This document shows positions 34,600-44,614 of a DNA stretch of 64,000 nucleotides, piece after piece. The notes under the pieces were generated by a model. It was not told the DNA's origin, searched no databases, and was given only the letters and a program-made list of their open reading frames with translations. The DNA is taken from assembly GCA_004335835.1 (NCBI GenBank), contig RWJK01001716.1:1-64000 (forward strand), in the 5' to 3' direction. The translations under genes were made by a program, and so were the position numbers. The DNA comes from Scenedesmus sp. ARA3. Its lineage: Eukaryota > Chlorophyta > Chlorophyceae > Sphaeropleales > Scenedesmaceae. Within the stretch, counting starts at the first letter, position 1. Every line of letters starts with the position of its first letter.

Positions 34600-37028
34600 A
34601 TGCAGGTGGGGGGTGACCAGGTGGTGCTGCTGGCCAACCCTGACACAGCGCTGCTGGCACTCGTCAACTCCATGTGAGGGCACACAGCCGCACAGCCGGC
34701 ATGGCAAGCAACAGCCAGTTTTAACACCAGCACCAGGCAGCTGCACATACACTGGCTTGTGCTCGCGCAGTTACCAAGCATTGCCCTGCAATCCATGCAA
34801 CAGCAGCCTTGTCTCTTGCAGAAAGCTGTAGGCGGCTTTTGTCGACACGTTGCCGGACATCACACACCATATTTACCTAGTAGTGCCTGCTGACTGCCTG
34901 CTGCTGCAGGCACTGCTGGTCGCTTGAGAAGCATGAGCGCGGCATGCAGTGCCCCCGCCTGGCCCAAGGCTCCTGCAGCTGCAAGCTGTACAGCGGCAGG
35001 CGGCCCAACGTGGTGCTGCTCAAGTGCCTGTACAAGGCGGCTGACGGCAGCGCGGTGCTGGCACCACTCTTTTTCACTGCACGGTATGTGGGCCTGCACT
35101 TAGCTGTATGCTGAGGTGTGAGGCGACAATTTAGGCGAAGCAGTATCCTAAGGAGGACAAGATACGCAGAAGGGGCTTGATACTGCGTGCTAGCGGTTTG
35201 TCCTGCAGCTGCTCAGCGCCATCAGGTGCATTCCAGCAGTGTACCCTACCAGCGTCCTTGCGACTTGCCAGGCCGCTGCTTAGTGCTACAAACACCGCAT
35301 TGTCAAGCAGAACTCGTCCTGGACATACAGGTTCATAGTTTTCATTGCCTGCTGGCTGGGTTGCATGCTTGCTGGGTCTGCAGGCCTGTGGCGCAGCATG
35401 AGGAGCTGCTGTGGAGCTACGAGGATGACGGCAGCGGCAGCTACTTCGCCACGCAGCTGGCCAACATGCGGCAGCGGCTGGTGCTGCAGGCTGGGGAGCT
35501 GACCAGCCAGGTGTGTGACAGGCGGGAGATGTGTGGGTTTATTGTAGGCTGTTGTTGCTATGTGTGAGGGTGGGCGTGGCGCTTGCTGGCAGCGGCTGGT
35601 GCTGGTTGTGTGGCTGCAGTTTGGTGTGGCCCTATGCAGGCGGGCGGGCACTCCATTGGGGGCGTCAGCAGGCGGTAGCTTGCACTGCATGGAGACAGTG
35701 GCGCGCAGCATGCAGGTGCACAGGTGCAGGCCTTTCAGGGGACAGCTGTCTTACTCTGCAGGCTTGTGTAGCTGCGCAGCATACCACAACTCTCCATCAT
35801 GGGTTGTAATGAAGATTACGAGTATGGACACGGGCGGTGTTGCGGTGACTGATGTGTGTGTGCTGCTCTGCTCTGCTGTGCCTGGCTGCAGGAGTTTTAC
35901 AGCCTGTGCTTGGAGCAGCTGCAAGAGGCACACAAGGAATTGCAGCAAACCCTGGCAATGCAGCAGCATTGTTGTTCAGCTGCAGCTGCCAGTGCTCCGG
36001 CGGCAGCAGCAGCAAGCAATGAGCCAGACCTGGCAACAAAGGCGCACAAAGCCATAGCACGCATGCAGGAGCAGCTGTTCTCGCGGCACACTGTGATGCG
36101 GTTAAAGTGCGAGAGCCTGGTCGATTTTGTGCTGCCGCCTCGTCCTGCTGATGCAGCAGCAGGTCAGGCAGTGGCACTGCCTGCAGCACCTGCCCGCATC
36201 ACCCGTGGAAGCGGCAAGCAGCAGCAAGCATACGAGCAGCGCCGCGCGGTGCGCAGCGATCCGGGTGCTGCGGTGCTTGCTGTGGGTAGGGCGCTGCAGC
36301 AGGGTGTAGATGAGGTGCAGCTGCTGCCAGGTGAGCAGCTGGGTGTGCATTGGCACGACGACTTCAGGCGGTTGGCTGAGCAGCTGCAGCAGCAGCACGA
36401 TCAAGAGGAAGTGGCGTGCCAGGCAATGCAGCAGCTGGAAGCGTCAGTGGCGCAGATGCAGCAGCAGCTGCGGGCGTGGGGCCAGCACTGTGCGGATGCA
36501 GGAAACGGTGCGGATGACGATGCAACTGCAGCAGCAGCTGCTGCAGCAGGAGCAATGCAGATGGAGGTGGAGGGTGAGGATGAGGAAGGAGTGGCAGGGG
36601 AAGCTGTTGCTCCTGTTGCCGCTGCTGCTGCTGCTGCTGGCGCGGAAAATGCTGCTGTTGCTGCTGCTTGCAGCCAGCAGCAGGATGGTGCGGGCGGCGC
36701 ACTGCAGGACTGCAGTTCAGGCACAGCAGGCGCTGCTGCTAGCGCTGATGCTGGCGATCTGTCAGCAGCAGCTGTTTCAGCAGGGCCTGTGACTTCAGCA
36801 GCAGCAGCAGCAGTAGCAGCCCCTGCTGTGAGTGCTGCAGAGGAGCAGTATGCAGCTGACAAGATGGCGGCGCTCGGCCAGATGCACGCCGCCCTGCAGA
36901 GCGCTGACGCGTGCATGAATGCACTGCGGCAGCAGAATGCACAGCTTGAGGAGGAGAATGCACGGCTGCGGCAGCAGCTGGCTGCAGTGCAGCAGGTGGC
37001 TGGGCACGTGCCACAGTTTGAGGGGTGA
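29981..37028 (+). CDS. Giant poly-Gln nuclear protein with divergent SET-like domain
   Basis: Exons: 29981-30038 (tentative), 30202-32449, 33027-33575, 33730-34059 (acceptor chosen by phase), 34270-34351, 34606-34673, 34910-35083, 35384-35510, 35892-37028; about 1590 residues. Exon 2 encodes a disordered region of some 750 residues with long Gln runs, a VILLDSDDE motif near 392 (hydrophobic core plus acids, as in SUMO-interaction motifs) and a GRPPGKRGRK AT-hook near 593. Residues about 1040-1190 resemble a SET methyltransferase fold: GRALECCEFLGSYV, then Y..EFPI, NPDTALLALVNS, PNVVLLK and ARPVAQHEELLWSYEDD, corresponding to the start, N-terminal strands, Asn-His region, PN motif and GEEL..Y end of SET. 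The NHSC..PN block is replaced by NS and a long Cys-containing insert, so activity is doubtful. A coiled-coil C-terminus follows. Introns carry CTG runs and decoy acceptors. Confidence 0.72.
32703..33026 (+). repeat. Three tandem copies of a 3' splice site plus exon start
   Basis: Units begin after AG at 32703, 32813 and 32920, and the accepted exon starts at 33027 (spacings 110, 107 and 107 bp). Each holds CACAG- or GCAG-type acceptor sequence followed by a version of GTGCTGGCCAGACCTGCC and GGACTGGCTGCCGCC. Only the first copy keeps the reading frame if used (324 nt = 108 codons, no stop). Confidence 0.93.
34209..34269 (+). repeat. CTG run at an intron 3' end
   Basis: Twelve CTG units, a short GTGGT interruption, then more CTG ending in CTGCAG and the exon at 34270. 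A similar run ends near 34600, just before the exon at 34606. Confidence 0.93.
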
Positions 37029-39498
37029 TGTGTACTCTATGGTTGATGCAGCACAGTCTTGCAGCGATCAAAGTCTTTTGGGTAGCCCAACTGGCGGCCG
37101 ATGTTGGACTCAGTGAACCTGGATAGCAGCTATGCACAGTGCATGCCGCGTAGCTGCCGGCTGCTGATGCATGCATGCTATGGCATTTTGGGTGATCCTG
37201 CCCTGCAGACAGCATTTTTAGTGCCCAGGAAAAGGTGCCGTACAGATTGTTTTCCGTCCCAGAGCATTGCACATATACATTGCATATTCGCACAGGCGTT
37301 GACTGAAGTTGTCTACATCTATGGTCATTGCACCGCCTTTGAGTTGCATCATGTCGGCACTGCGCGGCCTGCACGTGCACAGCATGCACCGGAGCGCCTG
37401 CTGTTGTGTCGAGGTGTACCATGCAAGCTTTATGTTGCTTTGATCGCTACGAGATCAGCTGCGTATCACTGTGAACATTGTCAACATGCAGGCAGCCATA
37501 TCTGGTCCTGCTGAAAGCCATCGCCCGTAGCTCTGGTTACAGAACCATTATAATGGTTCTGCATGTTCAGGCCAGGCAGCATTGGGTGTCTTGGGCTGTG
37601 TTGAAGGATGTACAAGAAGTTGACGGTTACACACAAGGTGCAGTTTTGAGAGCTTGCACTGCTCAACCAGCTGGCTGCGCTGCGCTTAGCACACATGTCA
37701 CATGCTATTGGCAGCTGCAGCGGCAGCAGACATCTGAGCACATGAGCTCATGTCATGATGTGCACAGACGCGGCGTGGCTGTAACGTGGCTTAGCAGGTC
37801 TGTTACCACTTACGAAGCACCACGCTTTCCACGGTCGTAACTCGGGCAACCTGTTCTATCTGACACACATGATGTCGATCCCATGCTGCTAAACCGCTAA
37901 AGCGGGCATACCGAAACAAAGCACTGAGCAGCCACAACTCAACCTGACAGCCGTGCATACAGGCAGAGCCACTTGACAGGGCCAAGTCACATCCCATGCT
38001 CTGCAGCACTTGTGTACAAGACGTGCGTGCATGTCTAGAACACCCACAGTAAACAGAATTGCAGGTGACACACATTGCAGTATCACAATGCAGCATATTG
38101 CGTCACTTACATGTCTAGAAGCGGTGCCCCCAAAGACTACACCGCCTCATGCCGCGCTGCGCCTAACCTTTGACCGCGATCATGCCGACTGTGAAAGCAG
38201 CTGCCCTGCATGCTGTTGCTGCGCACAAAGCAGGGCACAGCAATGCCGCCGCAGCACATTGGCATGGCTTGGACAACCTCTGCCAGGTACATGCAAATGT
38301 GAAAACAATCAGCATGTCGCAGCTGACTGCAATGGCTACAGGGTTCAACTGAGCACATGTCACCTGTGTTGCATCAGCGCAGAGCAACCAAACGCGCACA
38401 GCACACTCAATTCCATGCACACACGCAGATGCGCTACGTTGAGTTGCACTCGTTTCCCAATAGTTACATGCCTGGGACAGTTGACGCAAACGCATAGCAG
38501 ACACACATGCAGGCATCTGCATCAACGTTGGCAGGGCAGATCCTACACCCAGCTGTGCAGACCTGACGGGGCGTTGTTGATGAACTCGATGGAGCCACAG
38601 TGCACTCAACTTTTCACGCCACCTCATACAAACACCGGTGTACCAAAACCAAAACAGCAGGCAGTGCAGGCCTGACAGAAGGCTGCTGCCTACCTGGCGC
38701 ATGTCCAGTGGCAGCAGCTGCTGTGCTTGACAGACTGAAGCCCGCAACTGAAGTGTGCTAAAGAATATATGCCGCCTGTTGCTGCCTAGCACAACTTTGC
38801 AATGGCCAGTCAAGCTGCAACACAACATTTGTGCCAAGGGTGGTGTTGTACAAAGCACCCAACAGTCATCCTCGTACAGAGGCCTTGCTACAATAGAGTC
38901 AGCAATCAGGGCAGAAGCCAGTCAAACTGCACATGCAAAAAGCGCTGCTTCTACAAGTGATAAGGCCCAGGGTCACTGCTGGGAGCAGGTACGGCTTGCA
39001 AACCATAAGCCAACATGCTGCCTCAGTCAAGGGCGCAAGTCCCAGTCAATTGCCCCAGTTATTCCCTGCCATAACAGAGGCGTTTAGTCCTGCCACGCGA
39101 CCACCATAATAGGAACAACCATACGATGCAAATTCACAGCTGCATTGCAGAATGGCACAGTGCTCATGCTAGCATATGTGCAGCGTCGCAGCTGCAGCAT
39201 CTGCATGATGTATAACAGGCGCACATGGCAGTACATGGCAAACCAACTGTCTGCGACGTCTGCACATGCCTCGCATGCCTTGCATGTCAGTTGCTGGTCA
39301 AACATACAGTCCTACATGTCACATCCAGTGCTACAATCCAGACTTGTCCCAGTCCTGCAATTGCAGTCGAAGCATCCAGAAACACCATTGACCCAGACAA
39401 AAGTCCGTCGCATCTGTCACATCAACACAGCACAAGTGCCAGCACTGCCCCGATGCCACCACCACAAAACCGCCAACCCCTAGCACCACAACCGTAAA
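37029..39498. other. Convergent gene-free stretch
   Basis: 2.47 kb between the stop codons of the SET-like gene (plus) and the F-box/LRR gene (minus). TGTAA at 37780-37784 may end the first. Overlapping open frames of 221 (38010-38675 plus) and 231 codons (38163-38858 minus) occupy the same DNA; neither shows domains, splice signals or compositional bias, so neither is called. Confidence 0.45.
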
Positions 39499-42400
39499 CT
39501 AGCACCCAGTACCGGGGATCAGGCAGCTCGCCGCACCCAGCAGCCGGCTAATCCTGGAACCTCCCTTCCTGCTCGCATGCTCACAATACGCAGGCGCCAT
39601 CAGCCTCACATGGCAGCCACCAAGCAGCTGCCCGCTCACCGCATGCAGCGTCTCACACTTCCCCAGCACCGTGTGAAGGGTGATCACCTGTAGCTTCCCA
39701 AACTGCAGCAGCGCCTGCAGGTCTGTGGCCTTGCTCCTAGCCGGCAGCGCGCGCTCACTCACCACCCAGTCCAAATGCCGCAGCTCTGGCAGTTTGCTGA
39801 GGAGCCGCAGCGGGGCCAGGCCTAGCCATGCGTCCTCCTTTGCTGCTATGAGGGTGAGGCGCAGCAGTGAGGCCAGGCAGGGCATGAGGGCGATGTCACG
39901 AGGGGAGAGGCCCACCACCTCCACCAGCTGCAGCGAACGCAGCTCCTGCAAGTGCAAGGAAAGAAGCAACAAATAAAACTCAAAGGATAACACATGGTAC
40001 CGTCAGGTCAGCTGCAGGGAGCGCAGCTCCTGCACAACAAAGTAGTAAAGGAACAACAAAGAAAGAGCGTCAGAGGAGGAGGAAAAGGGGTGTGACATGG
40101 GAAGAGCATGTTGATCAGTGGAGGGCATGCAGCAGGTCGGACAGCAGTCATGCGGTGCATGGCTGGGGTGTGCAACAGTTGCAGAGGTGTTCTGTGCACG
40201 CAGTGAGAGGCACAGATGGCGCGCTGCCGCAGCATGAGAGCAAAATATGATATTGCGCAGGCACGTGGCTGCTGGCCCTGTATCCTGACGCACACTGCAG
40301 ACAGTATATCTGCATGGACAAACACCACATGTGGCACATGCTGCCCCTGCCACTCACCCCTGGAGCAGTGATCACATCCTCCAAGCCAATACCATCCAGC
40401 GCGCAGTGCTTCAGCTGCAGGTGCTGCAGCAGCGGCAGCCTTGGCGGCGCCTCCCAGCCAGCGCTGCTGTTCCTAGCCGCCTCCCAAGCTGCAGCAGCAG
40501 CAGCCTCAGCCGCCGCTGCAGCCTTGCTGCTGCTGCTGCCTTTGCTGAAGCTCCTGGCAAAGCCGAGGCTGAAGCTCATACCTAAGGTGCTGCCGCTGCT
40601 GCTGCCGCTGCCAGAGGTGTTGTTGAGGTCTTCTTGGACCTTGGCAAATGCACTGCTGCTGCTTGTCAGGCCCCTAGCCTGGGAAGCATCTGCAGCAGCA
40701 GCTGTTGATGTTGCTGCTGCTGCTGCCGCCTCTCCTTCTGCACTGTGTGGATCAACTGCAGCCACACACCCACCAACCTCTGCAGCCACTGCAGCAGCAG
40801 CCGCAGCAGCAGCAAAGGGGTTCTGCCGGCGAGGCTGCGCACCAACCTGCTGCTGCTGCTGCTGCTGCTGTGGCGCAGCACAAGCCGAGGCACTTGGCAC
40901 ACCAATGCTTGAACCAGCACCACCTGCACTGCCTATCTGTCTTTCTGCTGTTGGCAGCAGTGCGGTTTTGCCGGTCTGCCTAGCAATGCTGGCACAGCCC
41001 AGGGCCTGCTGCGCAGCAGCAGAGCTTGAGCGCCTCGGGGCTGATGGGATAGACCCCGGGGCAGACAGCGACTGCTGACGAGGCAGCGGCGGCAGCGACG
41101 GCTGCCGTGGCAGCACACTGCTGCTGCTGCTGCCGCCAGATGTGTCAGCTCGTGCTGCCCTGCTGCTGCTGTCATTCAGCAGCTCCTGCAGCCACCCGCT
41201 GTGGTTCTCTGTGAGGCCGCTGCCACCACGAGCGAGTGAGAAAGTTGGCGGCAGCCCACTACCAGATGCTGCTGCTGCTGCTGCTGCCGATGAGCTAGCT
41301 GCAGCTCCAGCAGAGCCAGTGGAGCCCTTCTCAGCGCTGCTGCTGCTGCTGCAAGCAGCAGCATGTGCTGAGCAGCCAGCAGCTGCGCCACCCTGGCTGC
41401 TGCCACTGCCGCTGCTGTTGTTGTTATTGGCGCCATGCTGCTCCTCCCGCTGAGCCATGAGTGTGCTTAGGTATGCAGCGCTGCACTCTGCGCTTGCCTG
41501 CCTACTGAGCAAGCTGAAGCTTTCGCTGAGCATGCTTGTGAAGCCTCCAGCAGTGCCAAAGGGTGTGCCTCTGCTGCTGCTGCTGCCGCCGTCAGATCGT
41601 GCCATGGGCCTTCCACTTGCAGCGCCCTTCAAGCTGCTGCTGCTGCTGCTGCAGCCGCATGCCCCACCAGCGCTGACGCTACGGCTCCCCTTGCCATCTC
41701 CAATGCTGCTGTAGCTCTTCAGCCCGCTAATGCTGCTGCTGCTGCTCATCAGGTAGCTGCTGCCGTAGCCTGCCGCGCTGCTGCTGCCGCCCCTGCCGCT
41801 GCCAGAGTGCCGAGCGAGCCCTTGGCTGCTGCTGCCGTTGCTGCTGAACAGCTCTGCATGCATCAGATCTAGCTTGACGAGGCTGCTTGGCAGCGCTGCC
41901 ACATTGATTGGCAGCATAAAGTGGCCGTCATCATAACCTTGGTCATAACAGTGCACGCTGAGGCTGCGCAGCTGGCTGAACCCCGCTAAGCCCTCCAGCG
42001 GCGCCGCGTGCCCAAAGTCGCTGCGCGCAAAACCCAGCTGCAGCTTCTCTAAGTGCGGCCAGCAGCGCGAGAGCTTTGTCAGCATGCCAGTTGTAATCGG
42101 CATGCTGATTGCCGACTGCTGAGCTGGCAGCTGCTGCTGGAAGGGCGGCCGCTTGTCAATAACAAGCGTGCGCAGCTGCGCCAGCTGGCTCAGATCTAAC
42201 AGGTTGAAGTCAAATGGGGTCAGGTTGTAGTCTTGGTACCAGAGCCGCAGCTTGAGGCTGCGTAGGTTGGTGCAGCTTGCTAGTAGGTTGACGCTTGAGG
42301 GGCCGGAGAGCTTTGCGTAGGACCACTGCAGCCCAGTGAGCTTGCGGCGCACCTCGCCTAAGGATACTAGTGCCTGCGCGTGCAGCGGCGGCAGGTGGGC

Positions 42401-44614
42401 GGGTGTGTGGGGGTTTGCAACACAAGTGTTGCAAGGCAGCAGGGGTAGCTAGGTAGCTTGCTCCTGGCAAAGACAGCCGAATGATGCTGCACACGCTTTG
42501 CAAGGGACAGAGTCTGCTCATAAGTTGGACCGGCACGCCGGCAGAGCTATCTATTGTGTATTCACCCAGGCCAGCTGTCAGGTCATGACTGTCAAAGAAC
42601 ACAAAAGTCATGCGGCTTGGCCATTGCCCTGCTCCAGTAACACACTCCACACATGTGCGCCTCACCTTCTCCACGCCCGTGCCGCAGCAGTTGAACTGCA
42701 GCTTGAACTCCTGCAGCTCGTTGCTCTTGGCAGCAAGCACAGCACGCATCTGCTCGCCCTGCGTGTGGCCAGCTAGCGACCCTGCCGTAGACAACGCTGG
42801 AGCAGCACCACCCGCCGAACTTCCTGCAGGCCTTGCAGGAGGAGCAGCACCAGCAACTGCCGCAACAGCAGCAGCAATCAGGCCCTGCTGCTGCCCCATG
42901 AGTCCTAGCTGGTGCAGTGCTGCATGGTGTCCTGCAGGGGCTCCTGCAGGAGTGGGTGCTGGCACTGCAGCAACCGGGTGGTAGGGTGTGCTTGGCAGCA
43001 GCAGCTCAGCGCCGCCCAGGTGCAGGGACTTGAGCTGCGTGAGGCTTGCCAGCAGCTGCAGCGCTGCAGGCTGCAGGCAATAAAGGAAACATGGGCAGGC
43101 AAGGCAGCAGCAGCAGGGCAGGTTCAGACGATGCCAAGCAGCAGGAAGCGCAAATTCAGCGCTGCAAGTCAGACAGTCGCATGCAGGCATTGCTCTTGTT
43201 CAGCGCGCTGCCCCCATCCCTCCGCTGGCTGTTCCGCATCTGCTGCCCTGCCACATACCAAAGTGCCTGGTCAACAGAATTTTGACTGCTTCACACGCAC
43301 TGCTGCCTATGTCACCTATGCTCGCCCAACCGCAACATCAGTCAGCAGCAGCACCTCACTCCACACCAACCTCACAGTAGCGCAGCCAGCAGCACAACAC
43401 TACCATCCTTACCACCATCATCATCACCACCATCACCACCATCAGCAGCAGCAGCGCTCACCTGAGTGATCTGGCTCTGCCACGGCACCCAGCTAATGCT
43501 CAGGCTGCTCAGGCCAGCCAGCCCAGAAAGCGCCAGCAGGCCCTCATCTGTTGCAGAGCACATGCGGCCCTGCAGCACCAAGCTCTTCAGTCCTGCAAGC
43601 TTGCCCAGCACCTGCAGGTGGCTGTCTCCCACCATCAGGGCAGACACCTTGCTGTGGTGCACCAGGGAAAGTTCCTGCAAGTTCTGCAGGGCGCTGAGAG
43701 GCCCAGAGTCTGCTGCAGCGCCGAGCGACACGTTGGAGAGGCGCAGCGCGGTCAAACCCCTGAGGGATGCGAGTTGACTGACGTCTGGGGTTGCGAGCTC
43801 CTGCGAGTCTGCAAAGGCGAGCTCCAGCTGTCGCAGGTTTTGAAATGCGAGGATGTCCTGCAAGCAGGTTGAGGTGTAGGCTGTGTCGGAGCCGGCTGCG
43901 ACGTTGGCCTGCAGGCCCGACAGGCCTGGCATGAGCTGTGCAAGAAAGTGCACAAGCGAGAGGGAGAGAGGAATGCAGAGCAGGCAGGCGTGGCGGGTGA
44001 GTCATGGTGTGAGAGCAGCATGGGTCTGGTTTGTGTGCTTGTGCATGTCGCGAGGTAGCGCAGTGACACAGTGGCCATGCACATGTGTACGCGGCAAGCT
44101 GCGGCATGCTGGCATTGCTGAGTGTGGTGTTTATGGAAGCACTGGCGGATTGTCAGCACTCGTCAACAGATGCAGGCGCCTTACCCTGAGCAGCAAAGTC
44201 AGCTTGTCCCTCATGTTGGCGACACCACTGGGCAGCACCACCCTGACAGCACAGGGAGCTGCAGCAGCAGCCTGGCGCCATGAAGAGCATGCCTGGCGAG
44301 CTGCAGCCACCGACCTGGAGTCCGTCAAGTACCCTAGGACAATCTGCACAATGCATGTTAAACATGTACGGTGGCGCTCAGTCCTGAGCAACTACAAAGT
44401 GAAGCAGCAGCTGCTGCAGCATCTGAGAGTGATGATCTCTGCTGCCGGCACAGATCAACATAAAGCAACCGATACTTGAACAAACTAACCAAATACCTTG
44501 GTATGCTGCTTAGCAGTCACCGGCCAATGAACCATAGCCCTTGAGCCGAGCTCCCGGAAGACGCACCTGGACGACGTCCAGCGGCAGAGCTGTCTCTGCC
44601 ATTTCTTCCTCCAT
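39499..44614 (-). CDS. F-box / leucine-rich-repeat protein with large low-complexity insert
   Basis: Six exons on the minus strand: 44614-44567, 44343-44185, 43935-43462, 43070-42666, 42373-40358, 39945-39499. All junctions are phase 0 and the product has 1182 residues. Residues 9-46 (ALPLDVVQIVLGYLTDSRSV followed by ARQACSSWR) fit an F-box, which binds Skp1 in SCF ubiquitin ligases. Leucine-rich repeats follow (LRQLELAFADSQEL, LTALRLSNVSLG, LQELSLVHHSKV, LKSLVLQG, LKSLHLGGAEL, LRSLKLRL, LRTLVIDK, LRSLSVHC and, at the C-terminus, LRSLQLVEV and LRHLDWVV), presumably recognising a substrate. Exon 5 inserts about 450 residues of Ser/Ala/Gly/Gln-rich sequence between LRR blocks. The intron before the last exon contains a decoy copy of that exon's start at 40009-40034. 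Confidence 0.9.
40009..40034 (-). repeat. Intronic copy of the last LRR exon's 3' splice site and start
   Basis: 24 of 26 bases match 39925-39950, the acceptor and first codons of the last exon (ELRSLQL). The copy also has a pyrimidine-rich tract. Used as an exon it would read ELRSLQLT and stop. Confidence 0.85.

Noticed and set aside
38010..38858. Overlapping 221- and 231-codon open frames on opposite strands
   Set aside because: They occupy the same DNA, have no domain, no splice partner and ordinary composition; most likely chance.
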